A stretch of 64,000 nt of DNA. Origin: G965240465 sp965249525. Its GTDB lineage: Bacteria; SAR324; JACQKK01. Of this stretch, positions 44,315 through 53,460 are shown piece by piece. The stretch covers positions 1 through 64,000 of the forward strand of contig OZ252237.1 in assembly GCA_965249525.1 (NCBI GenBank), read 5' to 3'. The position numbers and the translations under genes are program-made. Under the pieces are notes generated by a model, which saw only the letters and a list, made by a program, of their open reading frames with translations, ran no database searches and had not been told where the DNA came from. How positions within the stretch are numbered: the stretch's first letter is position 1; each line of letters begins with the position of its first letter.

Positions 44315-45789
44315 AAAAATCCTCAATCTTTCTCTACATAAAATCCTTCGTGACTATTCTCTCTTCTATCAAATCTATTGCTTGGAAGAATTATTTACCT
44401 CGCACGCGAGGTGATTGGCAGGTGATTGGCTGTCATGGATTATGGGTATGTAGTACCTTTAGTATTGCATTAGCCAATTTGTTTTTGCTGGCACTGCTGG
44501 TATTGGCGCTTTGGCCTTTTGTTCAGCGCAACTTATTCCATTCAACGGACGGTACTTCTCGCTTGCAAGCAACGAAATTGCCATGGTGGTTGTGGGGAAG
44601 CTTTTTGGCTTATCCCTTGATACTTAGTATGACGCAGCTTTTTTCACCGAATTTGGCAAAAAACTGGGCTTGGGTGAATGATCAATGGTTGGTATTGTCG
44701 GTTTTCGCTATTTTACCTGCCTTGAAGCAGGTAAATCTGAAAAGATTGCTGCAGGGATATGCGGTGGCGGTCACTCTGGTAGCACTATATGGCTTGGGAC
44801 AATATTATTGGGGTTGGGAGTGGCTACGTTTTAAAGGAGAGAAAATTTACACGATAATTCGTCTTTATCGTAAGATAGATTTGTTTCATGCCCATGGGAC
44901 GTTTTCTCATCATCTCACCTATGCAGGGGTGATGCTGATGCCGCTGGCATTATTTGCTTCACTCTACATAGGACAAAAAAAATACTGGTGGCTTCTGGGA
45001 GGAACAGCTGCAGCAGTGGGGCTAATCACTTCCCTAGCCCGCAGCGCGTGGTTGAGCAGCTGGTTTTCAGTGCTACTGTTACTTATGCGTTTTCGTAAAC
45101 GCTGGAGCGCGACCTTTGTTTTTCTGAGTTTGGGCACCTTGATGCTGTTGTGGGCGGGTTATCGCAGTGGCGGTTTGATAAAAATTCTTCCACCAGTTGT
45201 CAAGCAGCAAATCCAATCCCATCCCAACCTTATTCCGCGTCCGTTTCATCGTGTGCTTATCACGCGCTATGATGATAATCCGCGGCAATTTTTGTGGCGT
45301 GCGGCTTGGCATGGTGCCTATCAAAAACTTTGGCTGGGCCACGGATTGAATCCACAGCATTTCCATCGCTACCGGGAACGTTTTGAACTTTCCCAGTCAG
45401 TAAACGGCTTGCCTTTCAAAGAATATGGCACCAGTAATCCTAATGCGCACAACATGTATTTGCAAATCTGGTTCGGTAGTGGCCTGGTAGGCCTTATCAT
45501 GCTATTAGCCTGGTGGGCTGCATTGTTCGCTTGGTGCGCACATGTCTTGTGGCAAACCCGTCTCAGTCAACCTGTTAGGATGGAAAGACAAGTCCTTTGG
45601 GGATGTTTGGCAGCTTTAATAGGGCAGGCAGTATTTGGTCTGTTTCAAAACAACCTTGCAGATGACGAAGTATTGATTTCTACCTTATTAATTGTTGCTC
45701 TGGCTATACATTGTGGAATAAAGCTACTGGAAGAAAAACTTTCTCTTTTCTCAATTTCGTTAAACAAACCAGATCAAATTTCCCCTTAG
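44311..45789 (+). CDS. O-antigen ligase/polymerase (Wzy/WaaL-type)
   Basis: Polytopic inner membrane protein of 492 residues with about ten hydrophobic helices. The large loop carries GHGLNPQHFHRYRERF and NPNAHNMYLQIWFGSGLVGL, the Wzy_C motif in which NxHNxYLQ precedes a glycine-rich helix. Such proteins ligate or polymerise O-antigen sugars. The start ATG at 44311 overlaps sixA by 4 nt; an upstream TTG adds four residues. Together with the preceding LpxL-GmhB gene this forms an LPS-related cluster. Confidence 0.82.
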   Translation: MKKSSIFLYIKSFVTILSSIKSIAWKNYLPRTRGDWQVIGCHGLWVCSTFSIALANLFLLALLVLALWPFVQRNLFHSTDGTSRLQATKLPWWLWGSFLAYPLILSMTQLFSPNLAKNWAWVNDQWLVLSVFAILPALKQVNLKRLLQGYAVAVTLVALYGLGQYYWGWEWLRFKGEKIYTIIRLYRKIDLFHAHGTFSHHLTYAGVMLMPLALFASLYIGQKKYWWLLGGTAAAVGLITSLARSAWLSSWFSVLLLLMRFRKRWSATFVFLSLGTLMLLWAGYRSGGLIKILPPVVKQQIQSHPNLIPRPFHRVLITRYDDNPRQFLWRAAWHGAYQKLWLGHGLNPQHFHRYRERFELSQSVNGLPFKEYGTSNPNAHNMYLQIWFGSGLVGLIMLLAWWAALFAWCAHVLWQTRLSQPVRMERQVLWGCLAALIGQAVFGLFQNNLADDEVLISTLLIVALAIHCGIKLLEEKLSLFSISLNKPDQISP

Positions 45790-45992
45790 CTCTTTTGTTC
45801 GTTAAAGTTTTTTATGACAAGTTGACACAGCTTCTCAGTGTGGTCTTGCTATCCTTTAATAGGACCAACCTAGCTGCAGTATCACTGAGGATATTTTCTT
45901 CACTGCCCCGATAGAAACTAGAATTCCTGTGCATCTCTCATCTATGCCACTGCTAAGGAAACCATGCGCGGAATTCGCTACGCGCAAAATGG

Positions 45993-46196
45993 TTAGCGGA
46001 GGTATTTGAGAAATCCGTCGCTAAGTTCGGAAAAGCAACCCATGTAATCTGTGGTGCGCCAACGATTGTAAGTGCAGAAGTTTTGGTGCACACGAATGGT
46101 TTCTTGGAACATGCTTTCTAACGCATGGGAGTATTGGGATCGCTTAAATTCCAAGGGATGTACAGGGATGGTATAAATAGGTACCTTAACAGGCAT
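45993..46196 (-). CDS. Small hypothetical protein, 67 aa
   Basis: I do not recognise it. It starts MPVKVPIYTIPVHPLEFKRS and is basic, with no membrane segment. A GGAG lies 8 nt before the ATG, which supports translation. A hairpin built from CCATGCGCG and CGCGC...ATGG at about 45962-45992 follows the stop. It lies divergent to tyrS, with a 292-nt AT-rich region between that has no clear further feature. Composition is plausible for a real gene. Confidence 0.45.
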   Translation of the reverse strand: MPVKVPIYTIPVHPLEFKRSQYSHALESMFQETIRVHQNFCTYNRWRTTDYMGCFSELSDGFLKYLR

Positions 46197-46488
46197 GGTA
46201 TTTTCTCCAAGAGATGTAAATCAAGAAAAGTTTTTTTGTGGTGTTGTCTATATTTTTTCAAATTCTTATGATTGCTAGTGTTTATATATTTTCCTTAAAA
46301 ATAGCTAAGAAGAACGTCAACAAACGAAAATAGCAACCCAGACAGATTATGGCAAAAGCAAAGAAAAGAAGCAAGTGATTTTTAGACGCGAATTGAAGCC
46401 AAATACTTGGCCATTGCTAGGCTTACCAAATTATCTAAGCTACATATAAGGGCTGTGGTTAAGCCAATCAATGAAGGAGCGTTGAACG

Positions 46489-47730
46489 ATGACAGTGTGG
46501 GATTTGCTGAAGGAAAGAGCATTTTTTCAGCAATGTACTGATGAGGTTACTTTGCGGCAGCAGGAGGGGACAGCAGTGGCATACGTTGGATTTGATCCCA
46601 CTGCAGATTCTTTTCATGTGGGACATTTAGCCCCCTTGATGGCCTTGCGACTTTTTCAAGAAGCTGGTGGCCAGGCTATTGTTCTGCTTGGAGGTGGTAC
46701 CGCTATGATCGGAGACCCCAGCGGGAAGAACACCATGCGCCAATTGCTTGAATCCGAAATTCTCCAACAGAATCTAGTAGCACTGGAACAGCAGCTGTTT
46801 CAGCTATTGCTGAGTAAAACCCATCACCCCCCAGTAAAAATCCTGAACAATGCTGACTGGCTCACACCCCTCACTTTTATCGATTTTCTGAGAAATATTG
46901 GTAGGCATTTTTCTGTGAATCGCATGTTGGGATTTGAAACCATCAAAAATCGCATCCAGTCTGATGGCATCTCTTTTCTGGAGTTCAGTTATCCTTTGCT
47001 GCAGGCCTATGATTTCTTTTATCTCTACCAAAGTCACCAGTGCCAAGTACAAATTGGCGGCGATGATCAATGGGCTAATATTGTTAGTGGTGTAGATCTG
47101 GTACGCAGAATTGCTAGGGAGCAAGTATTTGGCTGGACATTGCCTCTATTAACTCTCTCAAATGGTCAGAAAATGGGTAAAACCGAGCACGGTACAGTGT
47201 GGTTAAATCCCAACAAAACCTCCCCCTATCACTATTATCAATACTGGATGAATATCCCAGATTCTGATGTGCTTATTTCGCTTAAACACTTCACCAACCT
47301 ATCTTTGGATGAAATTGCCGACCTAGCAAAACTTCAAAGTCAAGACATTCGCAAAGCCAAGGGACAACTTGCCCTGGAGAGCACTATGCTCATTCATGGC
47401 AAAACCGCTGCCTTTCAAGCCGAAAAGGGTGCACGCTCCCTGTTTTCTAATGCAACTCTCAAAACCAACGCTGATATCCCCTCTACCTTCATCTCTTCTC
47501 AACGCTTAGATATGGGTCTGGGGTTACTTGATGCACTCAGGGAAACCAAGCTTGCTTCTTCCAATAATCAAGCAAGGAGATTGGTAGAACAAGGAGCTAT
47601 ACGTATCAATAACATCCTTGCGAAGGATCCTTTGCGTACCCTCAATCACCAAGATATTGAAAATAATGCTATTCTTCTCCAAGCTGGAAAAAAACGACAC
47701 CATCGCCTCATTGCTATCTCTGAGCAATAA
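46489..47730 (+). CDS. tyrS: Tyrosine--tRNA ligase
   Basis: Class I aminoacyl-tRNA synthetase, 413 residues. The Rossmann core shows GFDPTADSFHVGHL (HIGH-like HVGH), IGDPSGKN and QIGGDDQWANI. The second signature KMSKS reads KMGKT (NGQKMGKTEHG), as in the TyrS subgroup with KFGKT. A C-terminal S4 domain is seen (SNNQARRLVEQGAIRINN). AAGGAG precedes the ATG. The gene is followed by convergent cpoB. Confidence 0.96.
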   Translation: MTVWDLLKERAFFQQCTDEVTLRQQEGTAVAYVGFDPTADSFHVGHLAPLMALRLFQEAGGQAIVLLGGGTAMIGDPSGKNTMRQLLESEILQQNLVALEQQLFQLLLSKTHHPPVKILNNADWLTPLTFIDFLRNIGRHFSVNRMLGFETIKNRIQSDGISFLEFSYPLLQAYDFFYLYQSHQCQVQIGGDDQWANIVSGVDLVRRIAREQVFGWTLPLLTLSNGQKMGKTEHGTVWLNPNKTSPYHYYQYWMNIPDSDVLISLKHFTNLSLDEIADLAKLQSQDIRKAKGQLALESTMLIHGKTAAFQAEKGARSLFSNATLKTNADIPSTFISSQRLDMGLGLLDALRETKLASSNNQARRLVEQGAIRINNILAKDPLRTLNHQDIENNAILLQAGKKRHHRLIAISEQ

Positions 47731-47868
47731 TTTGCTCTTTGTGAGATTTGTCCGCGAATAGCAGATTCGTTTTCTTCATGTTCTTAAAGACCCAACAAGA
47801 GCACCCACTGTTTAACAAGAGGGGGTTATTTGACCGACAGGTTCTCTCTTTGCCAGCAATTAAGAATG

Positions 47869-47899
47869 CAAAAAAGCCATGTTTCTGTTTGGAACAGAA
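47869..47899 (-). terminator. Candidate terminator after cpoB
   Basis: On the minus strand a perfect 7-bp stem TTCTGTT/AACAGAA (47883-47899) with a 3-nt loop lies just after the cpoB stop. Six T residues follow, starting about 7 nt beyond the stem. The gap before the T run weakens the call. Confidence 0.4.
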
Positions 47900-47900
47900 T

Positions 47901-48737
47901 TCAGGAGTTTTGTTGGAGGAGTTTGTTGGCCTTGTGAGCAGTGGGGCTTTGAGGAAAGCGTTGTTGGATGGCTTGCAGATATTGTTTAGCTTGTAGAGTT
48001 TTTTGCTTTCGCAAAGCAATTTCTCCAAGGCGGTACATAGCTTCGGGGGTTTTGTAGCCTTCTCCGCTAGGGCGGTGTTCATAATTTTGCAGTATTTGGT
48101 GGTAGGCTTGTGAAGCAAGGTCTTCACGTCCAAGGCGTAGATGGCTTTCGCCGATCCAGAATTGGGCGTTATCGCTATGGATATCGTTAGGATAACGGAC
48201 AAGAAAATCTTCAAAAGCAGCAATCGCTTGTTGGTAATGTTGTTGGGTGAACGCTTGGTAAGCTTTTTGGTAGGCAGGTTTGGCTCCAAAAACAGTTTGC
48301 AATTTGCGCGGATTTACAGGCGGATTCAAATTTATCTTGGATGTAGCTACAAAAGACGGTGCAGTGCTTGGACTCTTTGGGGAGTTTTGTTGCAAACGGT
48401 TATTTTCTTCTTTGAGGCGGGCAATTTCCATCAATAGGGTCTCTTTTTCCCCCGTTTTCATGACATCATTAGAATTTTGGGTGCTTGTTTCACTGGTGCT
48501 CAATTTATCGACCCAATTTTGCTTGTTATCACTGATTTGCTTCTGTTGTAGCTGGCGGGTTTCGTAGGCAGAGCGAGTCCAGCCACAGCTTTGTAGCCAG
48601 AGTGTGCCAATCAGTAAGGCAGCCAGCCAAGCTGTTTGCTTACAGAACGGAAAAGAATACAGCCAAAAGCCGAGGGTGGGTGAGAATCGACGTTTGTGAG
48701 GAAAGCTAAGCAAATTTGGTAGTTTGATGCGGTGCAT
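47901..48737 (-). CDS. cpoB: Tol-Pal system protein CpoB (YbgF)
   Basis: 278-residue TPR protein that coordinates outer-membrane constriction with peptidoglycan synthesis. An N-terminal basic leader and a hydrophobic helix (34-49) end in LQSC (C51), an imperfect lipobox, so it may be a lipoprotein where E. coli CpoB is secreted. A coiled coil (about 90-115) follows, and three TPR units at about 155-278 (AYQKAYQAFTQQHYQQAIAAF and so on). AAGGAGG precedes the ATG. The pal/tol genes are not in view, so its membership in the tol operon is broken. Confidence 0.82.
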   Translation of the reverse strand: MHRIKLPNLLSFPHKRRFSPTLGFWLYSFPFCKQTAWLAALLIGTLWLQSCGWTRSAYETRQLQQKQISDNKQNWVDKLSTSETSTQNSNDVMKTGEKETLLMEIARLKEENNRLQQNSPKSPSTAPSFVATSKINLNPPVNPRKLQTVFGAKPAYQKAYQAFTQQHYQQAIAAFEDFLVRYPNDIHSDNAQFWIGESHLRLGREDLASQAYHQILQNYEHRPSGEGYKTPEAMYRLGEIALRKQKTLQAKQYLQAIQQRFPQSPTAHKANKLLQQNS

Positions 48738-48801
48738 AAGGCAGGCCTCCTTGCCTTTTTGTATTGGGTTGTATTATGGGGCACTATGCCCGTTGTTGGG
48801 G

Positions 48802-48830
48802 TTGACAGAACCTTTTTCCCGCTTTATTCG
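48802..48830 (+). promoter_or_regulatory. Candidate promoter for the DEDD exonuclease gene
   Basis: A consensus -35 TTGACA (48802-48807) is followed after 17 nt by TATTCG (48825-48830), which matches the -10 only in part. The next coding start on the plus strand is 48945, leaving a leader of about 110 nt. Sequence in the leader shows nothing further. Confidence 0.3.
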
Positions 48831-48944
48831 CGGCTTGAATAAAAGGAAAGCAAAGAATGTGCCAGCAAGAGCAGATTGCTTTAGGGTTTGAAGCAACATT
48901 ACTAGTGATTGCTTGATCTTTCTTAGCTTGCTATTTTAAAGCGT

Positions 48945-49610
48945 GTGCAACAGATGGCGAAGGCCAAAAAGTTACTTTTGCAGGATGAGGCAATGCAGCG
49001 GATACTCTATTTTGATTTGGAAACCAAATTATCAGCTGATGAAGTGGGTGGTTGGAACAACATCGTGGACATGGGCATGTCTTGCGGAGTGATTTATGAC
49101 AACGAGCTTCAAAAATATTTGCAATATCAGGAAAACCAGGTGGGGGAATTGATAGCCTATTTGAAACAAGGAAGTTTGATTGTAGGGTTTAATCACATTG
49201 GTTTTGATTTATTAGTGCTCGCCGGTAGTGAAGCTGGTGAAGGCCCACGGAAGCAACTTTACCAAGATCTCTGTTCCCTCAATCATTTTGATATCATGTT
49301 GGAATTGCAACAGCGGCTGGGTCACCGTGTGAATTTAGATTCTGTAGCGCGTGCCACTTTGCAAGAAGGAAAAAGCGCCAGCGGCTTACAGGCACTGCAG
49401 TGGTACAGAGAAGGTCGATTAGAAGAGTTGATGGAGTACTGTGCCAAAGATGTGGATGTTACCCGCCGTATCTACGAGTACGCTTTAGAACACCAAAAAC
49501 TATTCTACGAAAGTCGTGGGGTTGTTAAATCTGTCAGTCTCAACTGGAAATTACCAGAATCTGTTAGTTTGTCTGCTGTTGCTGATCCCAAGCAAGGTTC
49601 TTTCTTCTAG
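48945..49610 (+). CDS. Predicted 3'-5' exonuclease, DEDDy type
   Basis: 221-residue RNase H-fold protein. The metal-binding acids are visible: D24 and E26 in YFDLET, D88 in GFNHIGFDLL, and the DEDDy motif Y165-x3-D169 in EYCAKDVDV. Features match predicted exonucleases such as YprB. The first codon is GTG at 48945; an ATG at 48954 is also in frame. No partner helicase or polymerase is beside it. Role, DNA or RNA, is not determined. Confidence 0.75.
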   Translation: MQQMAKAKKLLLQDEAMQRILYFDLETKLSADEVGGWNNIVDMGMSCGVIYDNELQKYLQYQENQVGELIAYLKQGSLIVGFNHIGFDLLVLAGSEAGEGPRKQLYQDLCSLNHFDIMLELQQRLGHRVNLDSVARATLQEGKSASGLQALQWYREGRLEELMEYCAKDVDVTRRIYEYALEHQKLFYESRGVVKSVSLNWKLPESVSLSAVADPKQGSFF

Positions 49611-49689
49611 TTTTTTAATACAAAGCGAAACAAACATCTCATAACTGCTGAACAAGACGTATGGAAGAGTGGCCTCTTTTGTGCTTTTC

Positions 49690-50667
49690 CTAAGAAATAT
49701 CAGCTTTTTTCTCTAAGAATTGGTACCAATTGGGTCGGGTGAAGAGTGTTTTGTCTAAGCAAATCATGGAAACTTTGGGAATGTTGAGCGCCTCATTAAT
49801 AATTTGGGGAGATTTGATATTTCCCTCGGCAATGAGAGGTTTTTTGCTGGTTTTTCCAAACCAGTTTATCAGGGTCTCTTGTGTTTGGAAAAACTTGGTA
49901 AGTACATGTGGGCCGGAAGGATGCAGGATATCTACTTTGGTTTCTGCAAGTAATTTGATGAGTTGTGCCAATTCTTTTTCGTTGAGACCCTCTTCTATTT
50001 TTTCTTGGGGAGAAAAGAAGAAAGAGAGTGGGATTTGCGAAGAGATACGTTCACGAATGGCAGCAATAATTTCCAAGCTGAATCGCAGACGATTTTGGAT
50101 ACTCCCTCCATAGATATCCGTTCTTTGATTGAAGCGGGTGGAAAGGCATTGATCTAGCAGAAACTGCTGAGCAGCACTGATTTCTATCAAGTCGATTCCT
50201 GCCTCTTCAGCACGTTCGGCAGCATGAACAAAGAAAAGTTTGATTTCTTTTAAATCGCTCTGATCAAATTCTCGACTAAGATCATAGTCTTTGCCTAATT
50301 TAATTACAGAAGGACCCAGAGGTTGTTCCCCGCAGATAATTTCAGAGGTATGAGCACCTGCGTGCATCAATCTCAGACCTACTTTTGCGCCTTCTGCTTT
50401 GATGGCTTCGGTAAGACGGGCGAGTTTTTCAATTTGGGCTTCATCGGAGATACCGAGTTGGTAGGTGTGTGCACGTCCTTGTGGAGCAACATAAGCAGAT
50501 TCAATCAGTACCAATCCTACGCCCTCTTTGGCGAGGTTGAAGTAGAATTGTTCCATAGCGGGAGTAAGGAAGCCTTCTTTGCTCGCCTGATTTTCTATAT
50601 AGGGAGAGTAGGCAATACGGTTTCGCAGCTTCAGTTTGTTTAGCAACACCGGTTGAAATAAGTTCAT
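49690..50667 (-). CDS. Old yellow enzyme-family NADH:flavin oxidoreductase
   Basis: FMN-dependent TIM-barrel protein, 325 residues from the start at 50667 (MNLFQPVLLNKLKLRNRIAYSP). GLVLIESAYVAPQGR and RLMHAGAHTS are the OYE-type active-site blocks, and the FNQRTDIYGGSIQNRLRF signature is the classic OYE motif. No iron-sulfur or second Rossmann domain is present, so it is a short OYE rather than the 2,4-dienoyl-CoA reductase type. Substrate is unknown. An upstream frame extension of 22 residues lacks support. Confidence 0.85.
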   Translation of the reverse strand: MNLFQPVLLNKLKLRNRIAYSPYIENQASKEGFLTPAMEQFYFNLAKEGVGLVLIESAYVAPQGRAHTYQLGISDEAQIEKLARLTEAIKAEGAKVGLRLMHAGAHTSEIICGEQPLGPSVIKLGKDYDLSREFDQSDLKEIKLFFVHAAERAEEAGIDLIEISAAQQFLLDQCLSTRFNQRTDIYGGSIQNRLRFSLEIIAAIRERISSQIPLSFFFSPQEKIEEGLNEKELAQLIKLLAETKVDILHPSGPHVLTKFFQTQETLINWFGKTSKKPLIAEGNIKSPQIINEALNIPKVSMICLDKTLFTRPNWYQFLEKKADIS

Positions 50668-50787
50668 GATGTTTATATTTAAAGTGAACAATATAGCAAA
50701 GCTGTGGAAGGTATCTCTATCCAAGATGCCCAAGCGTTAGCCAAGTCGCAAGGGGTAGAGAGTCATTAGTGTTATCAGGAGAAGTTC

Positions 50788-51771
50788 GTGTTGAGAAGCG
50801 GTGTTGATGGTTGGCAAGCAAAAATTGTCATGTGGTGGCTGATTTGTTCTGTGTTATGGACTCATGGAGGGAAAGTCTATGCCCAGGGTGTTTGGCTGAA
50901 AGCAGAGATACGGAATTTGGAAGTGATAGATGGAGACACCCTGCGAGCTGATTTTGATGGAGATGGTACGATTTCTTTGGATGAAAAAGTACGATTGATA
51001 TATGTGGACACGCCGGAAATTGGCGATAATTCAATTCGCTGGAATCGACAAGATGGTTTATTGGCGAGACGTTTTTTACAACAGCGGTTGCAGAGATTGT
51101 TTAATAGACAAGTGGATGGCCCCCAGCAGTTGATTCTGTGGCTTCCTCAAGGTTTGCAGTGGGGAAATTATGGTCGACTATTGGCGGTAGTGTGTGAGGG
51201 GGAAGAAAGTATGAATTTGGCATTGGTTCGTGCGGGTTGGTCGCCGTTATTTACGCGGTATCAGGTGCCAGCCGATTATTCATTTTGGTTGCAAGCTGAA
51301 GCGGAGGCTTTTGTAGCCCGTCGGGGAATTTGGAAGCAGAAGAATTCCCGACAGTATTATTTAAGTCAGTTACGGGCAGATGGACGCACCGTGCGCAGCA
51401 AAAAGAACAAGTTTGATGGAGGACATCATCAATTGAGCGACTGGGACAGCGGCGATTTGAGGCGATGGAATGATCGATTTGTGGAATTAGAAGGAGTGGT
51501 GAGCGAGCGCTTTCGCGGATGGGCAGGTGGATGGCCACGCTGGAGCATGAAAATACATGATGGAAGCAAGCAAAAAACCTTGGAGGTGCGTTTTTCTTCC
51601 AGCACACTTAGGCGCGCACCGCAGATAGAGAATGTGCGTGTAGGACATAGGGTACGAGTGGAGGGCTGGCTGAAAAGCCAAAAAAAACATTACTGGTTGG
51701 AGGTACATTATTTGTGGCCTGCCCATTTATCTTCTATAAAACAAGTGAATCAATGCCGCTCCCAACGCTGA
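50788..51771 (+). CDS. Exported thermonuclease-like protein with EF-hand loop
   Basis: 327 residues from a GTG start with AGGAGA spaced 6 nt. A signal peptide runs to about residue 33 (YAQG). The SNase OB-fold follows: EVIDGDT at 45-51, VRLIYVDTPE at 68-77, NYGRLLAVV and RAGWSPL, with the arginines and glutamate used by staphylococcal nuclease. Inserted at residues 55-66 is DFDGDGTISLDE, a perfect 12-residue EF-hand loop (DxDGDGxIxxxE). The C-terminal 110 residues look like a second OB-fold (VELEGVVSERF...VGHRVRVEGWL). Role in nutrient acquisition or biofilm DNA degradation is an inference. Confidence 0.82.
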   Translation: MLRSGVDGWQAKIVMWWLICSVLWTHGGKVYAQGVWLKAEIRNLEVIDGDTLRADFDGDGTISLDEKVRLIYVDTPEIGDNSIRWNRQDGLLARRFLQQRLQRLFNRQVDGPQQLILWLPQGLQWGNYGRLLAVVCEGEESMNLALVRAGWSPLFTRYQVPADYSFWLQAEAEAFVARRGIWKQKNSRQYYLSQLRADGRTVRSKKNKFDGGHHQLSDWDSGDLRRWNDRFVELEGVVSERFRGWAGGWPRWSMKIHDGSKQKTLEVRFSSSTLRRAPQIENVRVGHRVRVEGWLKSQKKHYWLEVHYLWPAHLSSIKQVNQCRSQR

Positions 51772-53421
51772 CCAGCATATTGCAGCAAAGATCAATAGTT
51801 GGTTGCCCCATTTCACCCAAGGAGCTGGAGCAACATCTAGCGGAACAGTTGTTGCTAAGGCTTGCAGCGATATTGGCTTTGTTTGTGAAGTATCAGCAGT
51901 AGCTATTTGGGGCTGAATGGGAGGAATATGGGCTGCAACCAGACCCTTCTGCAATTGCGCACTCCAGCCATTTTGAGCAACTATCAATACTGGTATGCCT
52001 GTTTCTAAACTTTTTAGAGCACTCAGTTGGGCATGCTGATGACTGGCAGCCTCACTAAGCCAGCTGTGATTGGCGAGCACGATCAATAGCTGTGCTCCTT
52101 GACGGGTAGCCTGTCGCAGATGGGCAGATGATAAACCTTCAAAACAGATGGCTACTCCTAATCGATATCCTCTACCTTGAAGGACGGCGGGGAGTTGGCC
52201 TCTTATTAAGGTGTGATGTCCTTGGGTCAGCCGGTGCGGCAGCAGCCATTTCCAGCCAACAGGTACATATTCACCAAATGGAGCCAGTTGTCGTTTGTGG
52301 TAGCGCATTACTTCGAAAGGTCGGCTTTGTATCAAGAAAGCAGAGTTGTATCTTTGTGGGTTAATCCTTGCTTGTTTTAACAGGGTTGTAGTTTGCGGCA
52401 GCAACCCTGGAGCACCCAACAATACGTCCAACCGATAGGCCGCCGCTTCCTCTGCCAACAAGGCCAGTTGCTTGCCTTGTTCGGGAGGATAAAACAATGC
52501 TCCTTCTGGCCAGATTGCCAAGCGAGTAGAGATAGTGTTTTCTGCTGTGATGGGTTTTATCGCAATGATACTGGCAGATAGCCAGTCTGACCAATTTGGC
52601 CATGTCTGCTGTTTGGCACCGCTGGTCAGCACCACTGCTAGCTTTTTAACAGAATCAGTGACATTTAATTTCTTAGATACCAAAGGTACAGGACGACCAC
52701 GTGGCCACGCAGCCAATAGGGTTAGCAGGCATAATCCCAAAGTGATGGATATTTTTTGCCACTTGCTGAATCTTGCTTCAGTCCAGTAGCCTGCCCATCC
52801 TCCCCATGCGGCATTCACTCCTGTCACCAATCCCACTAACCCTGCGCCGCCAAACCACCCTGCTAAATTGGCTGATAGTGTGTGTGTTTGAGGGGCAGCC
52901 AACGACCCCCATCCCACTCCCCCAAAAGGTACATATTGATAGCAAATATCTAATGTTCCAAATACCAACGGTGCTGCCCACAATGCTACCCATGATCCAT
53001 ATCGCCATCGCAAAAAGCCCAACAACCCCCATACCAAGGCTTGAAATATTCCCATAACCAAACATAAGCCGCCAAACAGTACAATTAATCGCCACCAAGC
53101 TAAAGTTTCATCATGAAATAATATCTCTGTCGTCCAAGCAAATTGCAGCCCGTAGAATGCTATTCCCCATCCCCAACCACTCCAAAACCAACGCCAAGGC
53201 TTCCAACATTCCTGAGTCAACAACCAGAATCCCACCGCCATCATCCCCCAGCCTGCAGCCCATAGATTTAAAGGTGGAAAAACCGCTGTTAAAGATGCAC
53301 CCAGTAATGGCAACAACCAGAGAGGATCTGGACGCTGCGGACTTTTTTCAGTCTCCATGCGATCCCATGTTGCTAAAGGCAAAGGTTGTGCATGCTGTTT
53401 AGCAGCTATTGGATTCATCAT
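51727..53421 (-). CDS. lnt: Apolipoprotein N-acyltransferase
   Basis: Adds the third acyl chain to lipoproteins in the inner membrane. The start at 53421 gives 564 residues with about eight hydrophobic helices, then the nitrilase-like domain. Catalytic residues are seen: E in IWPEGALF, K in RYHKRQLAPFGE, and C in GVAICFEG. A 43-codon upstream frame extension is not supported. It is divergent from dapF with 39 nt between the starts, so they share a control region. An alternative ATG at 53418 exists. Confidence 0.92.
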   Translation of the reverse strand: MMNPIAAKQHAQPLPLATWDRMETEKSPQRPDPLWLLPLLGASLTAVFPPLNLWAAGWGMMAVGFWLLTQECWKPWRWFWSGWGWGIAFYGLQFAWTTEILFHDETLAWWRLIVLFGGLCLVMGIFQALVWGLLGFLRWRYGSWVALWAAPLVFGTLDICYQYVPFGGVGWGSLAAPQTHTLSANLAGWFGGAGLVGLVTGVNAAWGGWAGYWTEARFSKWQKISITLGLCLLTLLAAWPRGRPVPLVSKKLNVTDSVKKLAVVLTSGAKQQTWPNWSDWLSASIIAIKPITAENTISTRLAIWPEGALFYPPEQGKQLALLAEEAAAYRLDVLLGAPGLLPQTTTLLKQARINPQRYNSAFLIQSRPFEVMRYHKRQLAPFGEYVPVGWKWLLPHRLTQGHHTLIRGQLPAVLQGRGYRLGVAICFEGLSSAHLRQATRQGAQLLIVLANHSWLSEAASHQHAQLSALKSLETGIPVLIVAQNGWSAQLQKGLVAAHIPPIQPQIATADTSQTKPISLQALATTVPLDVAPAPWVKWGNQLLIFAAICWSALGAALIHLFYRR

Positions 53422-53460
53422 TAGAGCGTCCAGTTTCTTGTTTTTCTGATAGGTTTCATT

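Noticed and set aside
45822..45850. Consensus -35 TTGACA downstream of the O-antigen ligase gene
   Set aside because: No acceptable -10 at 15-19 nt and no plus-strand gene follows for over 600 nt.
47714..48289. 191-codon minus-strand frame overlapping cpoB
   Set aside because: It is the alternative frame of cpoB; the cpoB frame has TPR repeats and a good ribosome site, this one has none.
50687..50770. Plus-strand reading frame fragment ending ...AKSQGVESH before the SNase gene
   Set aside because: About 25 codons with protein-like composition but no start codon; too short to call a gene remnant.
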